From assembly GCF_014643515.1 (NCBI RefSeq), contig NZ_BMJP01000006.1, positions 61,870-125,869 of the forward strand: a stretch of 64,000 nucleotides of DNA, given 5' to 3'. Numbering within the stretch: the stretch's first letter is position 1; every line of letters begins with the position of its first letter. This DNA is from Sphingomonas prati (GTDB taxonomy: Bacteria > Pseudomonadota > Alphaproteobacteria > Sphingomonadales > Sphingomonadaceae). The notes under the pieces were generated by a model, which saw only the letters and a program-made list of their open reading frames with translations, was not told where the DNA came from and ran no database searches. Made by a program: the position numbers and the translations under genes. Positions 36,126 to 46,271 of the stretch are shown here, in pieces.

Positions 36126-36176
36126 AGCCCTCCCCCCGCCGGGGGAGGCTATGGTGGGGGGCGTCACTGGACGCAC
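36126..36176. repeat. Family A repeat inside the atp operon
   Basis: CCCTCCCCCCGCCGGGGGAG with the GGCGTCACTGGACGCAC tail, between atpA and atpG. In the mRNA it would form a hairpin and could influence processing. Confidence 0.85.
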
Positions 36177-36205
36177 CCTCTTCGACAGGGAAGACACAGC
36201 CTAGG

Positions 36206-37087
36206 ATGGCCAGCCTCAAGAGCCTCAAGGTCCGCATCACCTCGGTGAAGTCGACTCAGAAGATCACCAAGGCCATGAAGATGGTGGCCGCCGCAAAGCT
36301 GCGCCGGGCGCAGATGGCGGCCGAGGCCGGCCGTCCCTACGCCGAACGGCTGACCGCCGTGATGGCGAGCCTGGCCGGCAAGGTCCAGGTCGGCCCGAAC
36401 AGCCCCAAGCTGCTCGCCGGCACCGGATCCGACCAGCGCCACCTGATCGTCGTCGCCACGTCCGAGCGTGGCCTCGCGGGTGCGTTCAACAGCAACATCG
36501 TCCGCGCCGCGCGCAAGAAGGCCGACGCGCTGATCGCCGATGGCAAGGACGTGAAGTTCTACCTGATCGGCAAGAAGGGCCGCGCGGTCCTAAACCGGCT
36601 GTTCCCCGGCCGCATCGTCCATCAGGTCGATCAGACGCACATCAAGAACGTCGCCTTTACCGACGCGCTCGAGGTCGCCCGCGACCTGATCGCCCGGTTC
36701 GAAGCTGGCGAATATGACGTCGCCGAACTGTTCTACGCGCGCTTCCAGTCCGCACTGGTCCAGGTGCCGACCGAACAGCAGATCATCCCCGTCTCGATCC
36801 CCAAGGTCGAAGGCACGGTCGAGCCGGTCGCCGCCGCGACCGAGTACGAGCCCGACGAGGAGACGATCCTGGCCGAACTGCTGCCGCGCAACGTCGCGAT
36901 CCAGCTGTTCCGCGCGATGCTGGAAAATGCCGCATCCGAACAGGGCAGCCGCATGAACGCGATGGACAACGCCACCCGCAACGCGGGCGACATGATCAAC
37001 CGCCTCACCATCCAGTACAACCGCAGCCGCCAGGCCGCGATCACCACCGAACTCATCGAAATCATCGCGGGCGCGGAAGCGCTCTAA
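36206..37087 (+). CDS. atpG: ATP synthase F1 gamma subunit
   Basis: Central rotor shaft, 293 residues. N-terminal helix [20 protein letters not shown] and the C-terminal helix signature [18 protein letters not shown] are present. It is third in the operon. Confidence 0.98.
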   Translation: MASLKSLKVRITSVKSTQKITKAMKMVAAAKLRRAQMAAEAGRPYAERLTAVMASLAGKVQVGPNSPKLLAGTGSDQRHLIVVATSERGLAGAFNSNIVRAARKKADALIADGKDVKFYLIGKKGRAVLNRLFPGRIVHQVDQTHIKNVAFTDALEVARDLIARFEAGEYDVAELFYARFQSALVQVPTEQQIIPVSIPKVEGTVEPVAAATEYEPDEETILAELLPRNVAIQLFRAMLENAASEQGSRMNAMDNATRNAGDMINRLTIQYNRSRQAAITTELIEIIAGAEAL

Positions 37088-37145
37088 ACACTATACATCT
37101 GCCGTATCGCACCTCCGCCCCGGCGGGGGACCGCCGCGACGGTAG

Positions 37146-38645
<1,500 letters not shown>

Positions 38646-38662
38646 TCAAGGCTTAGCAAGAA

Positions 38663-38708
38663 AGCCCCCTCCCGTTCAGGGGAGGGGGTTTGGGGGCGGG
38701 GGCGACAG
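38663..38708. repeat. Family A repeat between atpD and atpC
   Basis: CCCCCTCCCGTTCAGGGGAG hairpin with a G-rich tail and a GCGACAGCTCCGCAAG centre-like remnant; no right-hand palindrome. A second repeat inside the operon. Confidence 0.85.
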
Positions 38709-38771
38709 CTCCGCAAGAACACCAACGGTGGCTGGGCCGTGCGATCCCGCCCCGATCCGTAGGAAAACCCG

Positions 38772-39038
38772 ATGCCCAACCTCCACTTCGAACTCGTCAC
38801 CCCGGAAAAGCTGCTCCGTTCGGAGGACGTCCACATGGTCGTCGTCCCCGGCATCGAAGGCGACTTCGCGGTCCTCGAGGGCCACGCACCGTTCATGACC
38901 GTCATCCGCCCCGGCGAGATCGCGATCTACAGCTCGGCTACGACGGTCACCGGCCGCATTGCCATCGAAGGCGGCTTCGCCGAAGTGAACGACAAGGGCC
39001 TCACGATCCTGGCCGAGGCGGCGACCGAGGTCGCATAA
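38772..39038 (+). CDS. atpC: ATP synthase F1 epsilon subunit
   Basis: Regulatory rotor subunit of 88 residues, beta-sandwich only. It has the typical [11 protein letters not shown] start and [15 protein letters not shown]. The C-terminal inhibitory helices of enterobacterial epsilon are missing, as in many alphaproteobacteria. Confidence 0.96.
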   Translation: MPNLHFELVTPEKLLRSEDVHMVVVPGIEGDFAVLEGHAPFMTVIRPGEIAIYSSATTVTGRIAIEGGFAEVNDKGLTILAEAATEVA

Positions 39039-39085
39039 CGGCTTCCAAGCCAGCGACTCCCGGCGTAACCCTACCTCACCCTAAC

Positions 39086-39312
39086 CCGTCCATCCCGAGC
39101 GAAGTCGAGGGCCCCGTCGAGCGCAGCCAAGACGGCCAACAGAAACCCTCCGCTACGCCCCGGGGAAGCGTGCCTCGACTGCGCTCGGCATAGACGGTTC
39201 TTGAGCGGTTCTCCCGGGCCACGGTTATGCTGGGCCGACCCCACTCCCAACCCCGTTCGGTTCGAGCCTGTCGAGAACGCCGCGTAGTTCCCGACAAGCC
39301 CGAACCAAACGG
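39086..39312. repeat. Family D unit and facing family B pair
   Basis: The D unit (39086-39140) and its fragment to 39192 are followed by a B inverted pair (39252-39312). They fill the space between atpC and the GNAT gene. Confidence 0.8.
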
Positions 39313-39332
39313 AGGTGAGGCGCAGGAGGCCC

Positions 39333-39851
39333 TCAAACCCCCCGCCCCATCACCAGATCATCATAGACCTGCTCCCCGACCGTAAACGTCCGCCCCCCGA
39401 TCGGGGCGAACCCCATCCGCCCGTAAAACCCGATCGCCCGCGCATTGCCGCCGTGTACGCCCAGCGTCACCCGCGCCGCCCCCATATCGCGGGCGCCGTC
39501 GAGCACCGCCGCCATCAGCGCAGCCCCCGATCCCCGCCCCTGCGCGATCCCCATCAGGTAGATCCGCCGCAACTCCACATCGCCGTCGAGAACACAGTCC
39601 GCCGGCAAGGCCGGCGCCGTCAGCACCGCATAGCCCATCACCGCCCCCAGCGGCGCCGTCGCCGCGAACACCCGCGACCCCGCATCCGCTAGCCAGGCGG
39701 CATACACCCCCGCCGCATGCCGTGCGGCCACATGCGCCTGCAGGTCCGCCGCCGGGATCATCCAAGCATAGCTTTCCAGGAACGTCGCGCCCCCGACCAG
39801 CGCCAGCGCATCCGCATCGCCCGCCCCCGCGGCCCGTATCGTCACGTCCAT
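39333..39851 (-). CDS. GNAT family N-acetyltransferase
   Basis: The product has 172 residues. The acetyl-CoA loop reads Gln-Gly-Arg-Gly-Ser-Gly-Ala-Ala near 110-117, with Tyr-Gly-Arg-Met-Gly-Phe near the end. Substrate cannot be predicted. The start at Met-Asp-Val-Thr-Ile-Arg uses GAAAGGATGAGG as a ribosome-binding site; a Met two codons earlier is possible. It is divergent from cpaF. Confidence 0.88.
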   Translation of the reverse strand: MDVTIRAAGAGDADALALVGGATFLESYAWMIPAADLQAHVAARHAAGVYAAWLADAGSRVFAATAPLGAVMGYAVLTAPALPADCVLDGDVELRRIYLMGIAQGRGSGAALMAAVLDGARDMGAARVTLGVHGGNARAIGFYGRMGFAPIGGRTFTVGEQVYDDLVMGRGV

Positions 39852-39958
39852 CCTCATCCTTTCGCCTGCACGGTTAGCGAATTGTAAAACCTCGCCCGCT
39901 AACCCTGCCGCCATAGCAGGCACGGCGTGTATGTCCGTGCTCGACGAGGACGATCGGC

Positions 39959-41458
39959 ATGAGTGCATTCGGACGGCGCAGCGGATCGGGCGGCGCAGGC
40001 TCACGCCCCGCCTTCGGGGTGGCGCGTCCCATGCAATCCGTCGGCACGCCGATCGACGCCGGCACGCAATTCCCCTCGCTCGACACGCTCCCCGGCGCGG
40101 AGCCCGGCAGCGAGATCCCGCTGTCCGACGCGATGACCCGCCTCGCCGATCGTCAGGCGGCGTCGGGCGAGGCCGGGAGCAACAAGCCCGAGGGGTTTGA
40201 GGCGTCGGTCCACAAGATCAAGGAACAGGTCCTCCCCCGCCTGCTCGAACGCGTCGACCCGGAGGCCGCCGCGACGCTGACCAAGGACGAGCTTGCCGAA
40301 GAATTCCGCCCGATCATCGGCGAGGTGCTGGCCGATCTCAAGATCACGCTCAACCGCCGCGAACAGTTCGCGCTGGAGAAAGTGCTCGTCGACGAACTGC
40401 TCGGCCTCGGGCCGCTCGAGGAACTGCTCGCTGATCCGCTTATCACCGACATCATGGTGAACGGCCCGAACCAGGTCTATATCGAAAAGAAGGGCCGGCT
40501 CACCATCGCCCCCGTCGTGTTCCGCGACGAGGAACATCTGTTCCAGATCGCGCAGCGCATCGTGTCGAAGGTCGGCCGCCGCGTCGACCAGACCACGCCG
40601 CTCGCCGACGCCCGCCTCGCCGACGGCTCGCGCGTCAACGTCATCGTGCCGCCGCTGTCGCTCCGCGGCACCGCCATCTCGATCCGTAAATTCTCCGCCA
40701 AGCCGATCACGCTCGACATGATGGCCAGCGGCGGATCGATGTCGACCAAGATGGCCACCGCGCTCAAGATCGCGGGCGCATCGCGGTTCAACATCATCAT
40801 CTCGGGCGGCACCGGCTCGGGCAAGACGACGATGCTGAACGCGCTGTCCAAGATGATCGACCCCGGCGAACGCGTCATCACGATCGAGGACGCCGCCGAA
40901 CTCCGGCTGCAGCAGCCGCACTGGCTCCCGCTCGAAACCCGCCCGCCGAACCTGGAGGGCAAGGGCGCGATCACGATCCGCGACCTCGTCGTCAACGCGC
41001 TCCGCATGCGGCCCGACCGCATCATCCTGGGCGAAATCCGCGGGCCGGAATGTTTCGACATGCTGGCCGCCATGAACACCGGCCATGACGGCTCGATGTG
41101 CACGCTCCACAGCAACAGCCCGCGCGAGGCGCTCGCCCGCATGGAGAACATGGTGCTGATGTCCGACATCAAGGTGCCCAAGGAAGCGATCAGCCGCCAG
41201 ATCGCCGATTCGGTCGACCTCATCATCCAGGTGAAGCGCCTCCGCGACGGCTCGCGCCGCATCACCAACATCACCGAGGTCATCGGCATGGAAGGCCCGG
41301 TCATCGTCACGCAGGAACTGTTCAAGTTCGAATTCATGGACGAAGGCAGCGACGGCATGATCCAGGGCGAATACCGCGCCATGGGCCTCCGCCCCTACAC
41401 GCTCGACAAGGCCCGCCAGTTCGGCTTCGACCAGCCATATCTCGAGAGTTGCCTGTAA
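39959..41458 (+). CDS. cpaF: CpaF-type secretion ATPase (Flp/Tad pilus)
   Basis: A 499-residue hexameric ATPase of the type II/IV family driving Flp/Tad pilus assembly. A disordered N-terminal region (about 1-80) precedes the ATPase core with Walker A Gly-Gly-Thr-Gly-Ser-Gly-Lys-Thr near 283-290. The Asp box Ile-Glu-Asp-Ala-Ala-Glu, Walker B-like Arg-Ile-Ile-Leu-Gly-Glu-Ile-Arg-Gly and His-Asp-Gly-Ser-Met follow. No other tad genes are in the window, so this is an orphan or its cluster lies elsewhere. Confidence 0.93.
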   Translation: MSAFGRRSGSGGAGSRPAFGVARPMQSVGTPIDAGTQFPSLDTLPGAEPGSEIPLSDAMTRLADRQAASGEAGSNKPEGFEASVHKIKEQVLPRLLERVDPEAAATLTKDELAEEFRPIIGEVLADLKITLNRREQFALEKVLVDELLGLGPLEELLADPLITDIMVNGPNQVYIEKKGRLTIAPVVFRDEEHLFQIAQRIVSKVGRRVDQTTPLADARLADGSRVNVIVPPLSLRGTAISIRKFSAKPITLDMMASGGSMSTKMATALKIAGASRFNIIISGGTGSGKTTMLNALSKMIDPGERVITIEDAAELRLQQPHWLPLETRPPNLEGKGAITIRDLVVNALRMRPDRIILGEIRGPECFDMLAAMNTGHDGSMCTLHSNSPREALARMENMVLMSDIKVPKEAISRQIADSVDLIIQVKRLRDGSRRITNITEVIGMEGPVIVTQELFKFEFMDEGSDGMIQGEYRAMGLRPYTLDKARQFGFDQPYLESCL

Positions 41459-41477
41459 AGTACCGGCTCTTCAGCCG

Positions 41478-41560
41478 TCGCCCCGGACTTGATCCGGGGC
41501 CCCGCTAACCTTCACGCGCGGCGCCGAGAAGCGGGATCCCGGATCAAGTCCGGGATGACG
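41478..41560. repeat. Inverted repeat, family E
   Basis: CGTCGCCCCGGACTTGATCC and its inverse GGATCAAGTCCGGGATGACG flank a short spacer. A related half occurs at 43489-43519. Confidence 0.8.
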
Positions 41561-41571
41561 ACCAGTTCCAC

Positions 41572-41757
41572 CTACCCCCTCAACCCCACCCCCAGACACA
41601 TCGCCGCCACGAACAGCGCAGCCACCGTCACACCGCTCCACGGCATCCAGCCGACCCCCGCGACATGCCGCCGCCGCTGCCGCACCCGTTCCATCACGCC
41701 CGCCGCCACCGCGACCAGTACGGCCGCCCCCGCCGCCCATAGAAGCAAGTCTTGCAA
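41572..41757 (-). CDS. Small two-helix membrane protein, 61 residues
   Basis: Hydrophobic segments at about 5-21 and 42-58 separated by a basic loop (Arg-Val-Arg-Gln-Arg-Arg-Arg-His). No family recognised. It lies between the cpaF repeat and the methyltransferase-like gene, on the opposite strand. Support is the hydrophobic pattern and Met start only. Confidence 0.5.
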   Translation of the reverse strand: MQDLLLWAAGAAVLVAVAAGVMERVRQRRRHVAGVGWMPWSGVTVAALFVAAMCLGVGLRG

Positions 41758-41815
41758 CCCCGTCTCCCCGCCGCAATAGTCGCGCCCTAAGAAGAACTAG
41801 AACCGGAGAGCCGTC

Positions 41816-42619
41816 TTGCGCCACCATTTCCTCTGCCTCGCCGCCGCCACCGCGCTCGTCGCCCCCGCGGCGCTCCCGGCGCAGGCGCCCTCCGCCGCGA
41901 TCAAGGCCGCCGTCGCCGCCCCCACCCGAAGCCCCGCCAACCTCGCGCGCGACCGCTACCGCCACCCGGCGCAGACGCTCGCCTTCTTCGGCGTGAAACC
42001 GACCGACACGATCGTCGAATTCTCACCCGCCGGTGGCTGGTACACCGAAATCCTGGGGCCCCTCGTCAACGGCAAGGGTCGCTACATCGCGCTCGTCGGC
42101 TCCGCCAAGGGCGCCGACTCCGCCACCAAGATGCTCACCGCCAAACGCGCTGCGGTCGGCCCGGCCGCCACGGTGGCGACGATGGACGCCGCCGCCGGCA
42201 CCTCCACCGTCCCCGCCAACAGCGCCGACGTCGTGCTCACCTTCCGCAACATCCACAACCTGACGATGGGCGGCGGGGCCAACGCCGCGGGTGCGTTCAA
42301 GGCCTGGTTCGCCATGCTCAAGCCCGGCGGCACGCTCGGCATCGTCGAACATCGCCTGCCCGCCGCCCGCCCCGCCACCGACGAGAAGACCAGCGGCTAC
42401 CTGAAGCGCACCACCGTCGTGGCCCTCGCCCAGGCCGCCGGCTTCCGCCTGGCCGGCGAAAGCGAGGTCAACGCGAACCCGAAGGACAAGGCCGACTATC
42501 CAAAGGGCGTCTGGACCCTGCCACCCAACTATGCCGAGGGTGACACCGACCGCGCGAAATATGCCGCGATCGCTGAAAGCGACCGCATGACGCTCAAATT
42601 CGTCAAGCCCCGCCGCTGA
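41816..42619 (+). CDS. Secreted SAM-methyltransferase-fold protein (COG4798-like)
   Basis: The product has 267 residues from a TTG start behind CCGGAGAG. A signal peptide (Leu-Cys-Leu-Ala-Ala-Ala-Thr-Ala-Leu-Val...Pro-Ala-Gln-Ala) is followed by a Rossmann methyltransferase-like core: Glu-Phe-Ser-Pro-Ala-Gly-Gly-Trp-Tyr-Thr-Glu near 62-72 and Leu-Lys-Pro-Gly-Gly-Thr-Leu-Gly-Ile near 163-171. A periplasmic methyltransferase fold is odd because SAM is cytoplasmic; such proteins exist in sphingomonads but have no known function. Confidence 0.82.
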   Translation: MRHHFLCLAAATALVAPAALPAQAPSAAIKAAVAAPTRSPANLARDRYRHPAQTLAFFGVKPTDTIVEFSPAGGWYTEILGPLVNGKGRYIALVGSAKGADSATKMLTAKRAAVGPAATVATMDAAAGTSTVPANSADVVLTFRNIHNLTMGGGANAAGAFKAWFAMLKPGGTLGIVEHRLPAARPATDEKTSGYLKRTTVVALAQAAGFRLAGESEVNANPKDKADYPKGVWTLPPNYAEGDTDRAKYAAIAESDRMTLKFVKPRR

Positions 42620-42746
42620 TCCGCGCCGCCCGTCGCCGGCCCGGACGCCCCACGCTTCCGGGCGCGTCCGGGCCGGCGACAGGCTTGCTCCCCTCGCGCC
42701 GGACCGCTATCGCCCGGCCTTTCCCCTCCCCGATCAGGAACATGAC

Positions 42747-43253
42747 ATGGCCGAGAACGAAGGCATGACCGACGCCGACACCCCAATGTTCGCCGGGGAC
42801 GACACCGCGCCGCAGGTCGGCGTGATCGCGCAATATGTGAAGGACTTCTCGTTCGAGAACCCGAACGCGCCGATGATCTACCAGCAGCAGGCCCAGCCGC
42901 GGATCGACGTACAGTTCAACATCGGCTCCAACACCGTCGGCGAAGACATCTACGAGGTCATCCTCAAGATCGAGGCCAAGGCATCGGTCGAGGACCAGAC
43001 CGCGTTCGCGATCGAGCTGAGCTATGCCGGCCTGTTCGGCATCCGCAACGTCCCCGACGACCAGATGCAGCCCTTCCTGCTCGCCGAGGCCCCGCGCCTC
43101 CTCTTCCCCTTCGCGCGCCGCATCGTCGCCGACGCCACCCGCGACGGCAACTTCCCCCCGCTGATGCTCGAGCCGATCGACTTCGCGGCGCTCTACCTCT
43201 CGCAGCAGCAGGGCGCCACCGACGGCCAGGGCCAGCCCATCGGCCACGCCTGA
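42747..43253 (+). CDS. secB: Protein-export chaperone SecB
   Basis: Tetrameric chaperone that keeps secretory proteins unfolded and passes them to SecA. The 168-residue product carries Tyr-Val-Lys-Asp-Phe-Ser-Phe-Glu-Asn-Pro-Asn-Ala-Pro near 31-43, Ala-Glu-Ala-Pro-Arg-Leu-Leu-Phe-Pro-Phe-Ala-Arg and Pro-Pro-Leu-Met-Leu-Glu-Pro-Ile-Asp-Phe, all diagnostic. Confidence 0.98.
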   Translation: MAENEGMTDADTPMFAGDDTAPQVGVIAQYVKDFSFENPNAPMIYQQQAQPRIDVQFNIGSNTVGEDIYEVILKIEAKASVEDQTAFAIELSYAGLFGIRNVPDDQMQPFLLAEAPRLLFPFARRIVADATRDGNFPPLMLEPIDFAALYLSQQQGATDGQGQPIGHA

Positions 43254-43662
43254 GGGTTTGCGGGCGCCTAACGCGCTGCCCGCGAACCAAAGCAAGCCCC
43301 CTCTCCTTCAGGGGAGGGGGTTGGGGGTGGGGGTGGGGGCAACAGCCCCGCACCCTTGACGTCACGACGATGACGAGGTCAGCCCCACCCCAACCCAGTG
43401 TCAGGTCGGTCAGGCCCCCGGCCTGACCTGAACCGCAAAGCGGTTCACCTGACACTCCTGAAGGGGAGGTGCTAAGGAGAAGAAGCCCGTCATCCCGGAC
43501 CTGATCCGGGATCCCGCTTCTCCCCCGCCCCGGTGTCATCGCACATGAGCCACGCGCGGCCCTGCGAACCGGTTGACCGAGCGCGGCAACCAATCGAGAC
43601 ACGCTGCCGACCACCTCGCAGCGCGACACACCGCCCCACCGCCCGGAAATGAGGAACCCCGC
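43254..43662. other. 410-base gap filled by repeats
   Basis: No gene is supported. A paired family A element with a Y-shaped insert occupies 43295-43473, and a family E half lies at 43489-43519. The last 100 bases form the leader of murJ. Confidence 0.7.
43295..43473. repeat. Paired family A element with Y-shaped insert (copy 3)
   Basis: The left palindrome CCCCTCTCCTTCAGGGGAGG and a centre (CAACAGCCCC...GAGGTCAG) are followed by a right palindrome whose tip is replaced at 43397-43456. Outer stem AGTGTCAGGT/ACCTGACACT, arm GGTCAGGCC-ccc-GGCCTGACC, arm TGAACCGC-aaa-GCGGTTCA. Here the insert is in the right arm, in inverted orientation. Confidence 0.9.
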
Positions 43663-45261
43663 ATGAGCCTCGTCCGCAACACCGCGACCATCGGCGGCTT
43701 CACGCTGATCAGCCGGATCCTCGGCCTCGTGCGCGATGTGCTGATGGCAAGGTTCGTCGGTGCGGGCTTCGCGTCGGATGCGTTCCTCGTCGCGTGGCGG
43801 CTCCCCAACCTGTTCCGCGCGCTGTTTGCGGAGGGCGCGTTCGCCTCCGCCTTCGTCCCCATGTTCAACCGCACCATCGCGGAAGCAGAACGGGGTGCAG
43901 AGGGCGAAACGAACGGCCAGGACGGCCTTCCCGCCGGCCGCCGCTTTGCCGAGGACGTGCTGTCCGTCCTGTTCCCGTTCCTCGCGGTGTTCACCACGCT
44001 CGTCATGCTCGTCCCCGGCCCCGTCGTCTGGGCGATCACCTTCGGGTTTCGCGAAAGCGGCGGCGCGGAGAAGCTCGCGCTCGCCACCGAGCTCACGCGC
44101 ATCACCTTTCCCTACCTCATGCTCATCTCGCTCGTGTCGCTGCTCGGCGGCATCCTCAATTCGCTCGGCCGCTTCTGGGTCAATGCCGCCGCGCCCGTCC
44201 TGCTCAACCTCTGCATGATCGCCGGGCTCATCTTCTTCCGCGGCGCGACCGGCATCGACACCGCACGGACGCAGGCGATCGCCGTCAACGTCTCCGGCGT
44301 GGCACAACTCGCCTGGCTCATCTGGTCCTGCCGCCGCGCCGGCATCGTGCTCCGCCTCAAGCGTCCGCAGCTCACCCCCCAGGTCCGCAAGCTCCTCGTC
44401 ATCATCTGGCCCGCCGCGATCGGCGCCGGCGCGGTCCAGTTCAACCTCATGATCTCGACGATGCTTGCCTCCGGCTTCCTCGGCGAAGGCGCGGTCTCCT
44501 ACCTTTACTACGCCGACCGCCTGAACCAGCTCCCGCTCGGCCTGATCGGCATCGGCGTCGGCACCGCCATCCTCCCCGCGCTCTCGCGCCAGATCGGCTC
44601 GGGCAACGACGGCGCCGCCGTCCACACCCAGAACCGCGCGATTGAGCTCTCGCTGCTCCTGACGCTCCCCGCCACCGTCGCGCTCATGCTGTCCGCCACC
44701 CCGCTCGTCCGCGGCCTGTTCCAGGGGCTGCGCTTCACCGCGGAGGCGACCGAAGGCTGCGCGGCCGCGCTCACCGCCTTCTCGTTCGGCCTGCCCGCCT
44801 ACATCCTCATCAAGGTCCTCACCCCCGGCTTCTACGCCCGGTCGGACACGCGCACCCCCGTGCGGATCGCGATGATCGCGATGGTCGCCAACCTCGCGCT
44901 CAACCTCGGCTTCGTGTTCCTGACGCCGCTCGGCTATGTCGGCTTGGCCTTCTCGACCGCCGCCGCCGCGTGGCTGAACGTCGCGATGCTCTACATCACG
45001 CTCCGCCGCCGCAATCACTTCGCGGTCGACGCGCAGCTCGCCCGTCGCACCGTGCGCCTCGGCGCCGCCAGCGTCGCGATGGGCGCCGTCCTGCTCCTCC
45101 TCAACCCGCTGATCGACCCCTACACCGCCGGCCCCATCCCAATCCGCGCCGCCGCCCTCACTGCCCTCATCGCCGCCGGCACGCTCACCTACGCCGCCGC
45201 CGCCTTCCTCTTCCGCGCTTTCTCGCTCGCGGAGCTGAAGGGATTGCGGAAACGGGGTTGA
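43663..45261 (+). CDS. murJ: Lipid II flippase MurJ
   Basis: Flips the peptidoglycan precursor lipid II across the inner membrane. The 532-residue, roughly 14-helix MOP-family protein begins Met-Ser-Leu-Val-Arg-Asn-Thr-Ala-Thr-Ile-Gly-Gly. Gly-Leu-Val-Arg-Asp-Val-Leu-Met-Ala and Trp-Arg-Leu-Pro-Asn-Leu-Phe-Arg-Ala-Leu-Phe-Ala-Glu-Gly-Ala-Phe-Ala are classical MurJ motifs. The upstream frame from 43573 is rejected. A second copy of its last ~195 bases occurs at 46036. Confidence 0.97.
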   Translation: MSLVRNTATIGGFTLISRILGLVRDVLMARFVGAGFASDAFLVAWRLPNLFRALFAEGAFASAFVPMFNRTIAEAERGAEGETNGQDGLPAGRRFAEDVLSVLFPFLAVFTTLVMLVPGPVVWAITFGFRESGGAEKLALATELTRITFPYLMLISLVSLLGGILNSLGRFWVNAAAPVLLNLCMIAGLIFFRGATGIDTARTQAIAVNVSGVAQLAWLIWSCRRAGIVLRLKRPQLTPQVRKLLVIIWPAAIGAGAVQFNLMISTMLASGFLGEGAVSYLYYADRLNQLPLGLIGIGVGTAILPALSRQIGSGNDGAAVHTQNRAIELSLLLTLPATVALMLSATPLVRGLFQGLRFTAEATEGCAAALTAFSFGLPAYILIKVLTPGFYARSDTRTPVRIAMIAMVANLALNLGFVFLTPLGYVGLAFSTAAAAWLNVAMLYITLRRRNHFAVDAQLARRTVRLGAASVAMGAVLLLLNPLIDPYTAGPIPIRAAALTALIAAGTLTYAAAAFLFRAFSLAELKGLRKRG

Positions 45262-45435
45262 TCGCGCCATTCCACCGGTCGAGCCGAGCGCGAACGTCTG
45301 GACTTCGCCATCGCAAGTCGCCGGAAATAAGCAAGCGGGCTCGCCAATTCCCTAGCAGGACACGATAAGAATAACGTCACAAAACTATGTCAGCTATCGT
45401 CATATTCGATGGGCCACGCCACATAGGAAATCGTC

Positions 45436-45855
45436 ATGATCATTTTGACTGCTTTGGCCCTTGCTGCGACAAGCGTCCCGCAGGACATGGTGCCGAAGTC
45501 TCCCGCAGAGGCCATCGCGATCGCCAACGCGCATCCGGAACGCGGCACGACCGGCGTATTCGCCATGAACGTCGCCGCGGCGGAACGTCGACCCAACGCC
45601 CTCTATCTCAACTCGACCTCGGACTATCGGTCGCCCGATAACGTGACATTCCACCTGACGCCCGCCGCTGCCAAAAGCCTGGAGAAGCGCCTTGGTGCCA
45701 AACCGGAAACGATGCTGATCGGAAAGCGCGTCACGGTTCGCGGCCAGATCCGGAACGTCCCGATCGCGAACACCGTCAGCGGCCGTCCGCACAGCATGAA
45801 CCGCTACCAGCACTCGGTCCTGGTGCGCGAGGCAAGCCAGGTCACCGTCCAGTAG
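45436..45855 (+). CDS. Secreted hypothetical protein, 139 residues
   Basis: A short hydrophobic leader (Met-Ile-Ile-Leu-Thr-Ala-Leu-Ala-Leu-Ala-Ala-Thr) suggests export. The C-terminal half (Asp-Asn-Val-Thr-Phe-His-Leu-Thr-Pro...Ile-Gly-Lys-Arg-Val-Thr-Val-Arg-Gly-Gln-Ile-Arg) looks like an OB-fold-type barrel. Base composition and codon use are less GC-rich than murJ. It lies inside the segment between murJ and the duplicated murJ tail, so it was probably acquired with that segment. Function unknown. Confidence 0.7.
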   Translation: MIILTALALAATSVPQDMVPKSPAEAIAIANAHPERGTTGVFAMNVAAAERRPNALYLNSTSDYRSPDNVTFHLTPAAAKSLEKRLGAKPETMLIGKRVTVRGQIRNVPIANTVSGRPHSMNRYQHSVLVREASQVTVQ

Positions 45856-46020
45856 GTCAGTTGCGGAGTGCGGTGGGGTAACACCGCCCGCACGCCGATC
45901 TTCGATCGATTGCTATCGAACCCGCGGCTGATCCGCCGGTCCACCACAGATGCGTCGGGACATGGCGCACCTCGACGCACCAGGGCAGCCATCCGATCGA
46001 CAGGGCGGTTCTAGACGCTG

Positions 46021-46034
46021 CCCCCCCCCCCCCC
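46021..46034. repeat. Run of 14 C at the junction of the murJ duplication
   Basis: Homopolymer immediately before the duplicated murJ tail. It may be a real slippage-prone tract or an assembly artefact. Confidence 0.8.
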
Positions 46035-46035
46035 G

Positions 46036-46235
46036 CTCTCGGCGCCGCCAGTGTCGCGATGGGCGCTGCGCTGCTCCTCCTCAACCCGTTGATCGATCCC
46101 TATACTGTCGGCCCCATCCCGATCCGCGCCGCCGCCCTTACCGTCCTTATCGCCGCCGGCACGCTCACCTACGCCGCCGCCGCCTTCCTCTTCCGCGCCT
46201 TCTCGCTCGCGGAGCTGAAGCGATTGCGAAAGTAG
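46036..46235 (+). pseudogene. murJ: Duplicated 3' end of murJ
   Basis: In the murJ frame it reads Leu-Gly-Ala-Ala-Ser-Val-Ala-Met-Gly-Ala... to Ala-Glu-Leu-Lys-Arg-Leu-Arg-Lys-stop. It aligns to the last 65 or so codons of murJ (from about 45057) with about 18 base differences in roughly 195, near 91% identity. Most differences are third-position and silent; about four residues change. It has no start and no upstream murJ sequence, so it is a remnant. Silent-biased divergence suggests it evolved as part of a working murJ before it landed here. Confidence 0.9.
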
Positions 46236-46271
46236 CTGCTGCCATGAATTGGCAGGACTTGGTACCAGATC

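Noticed and set aside
42964..45270. 768-codon minus-strand frame opposite murJ and secB
   Set aside because: Charged, repetitive shadow translation; murJ and secB are unmistakable on the plus strand.
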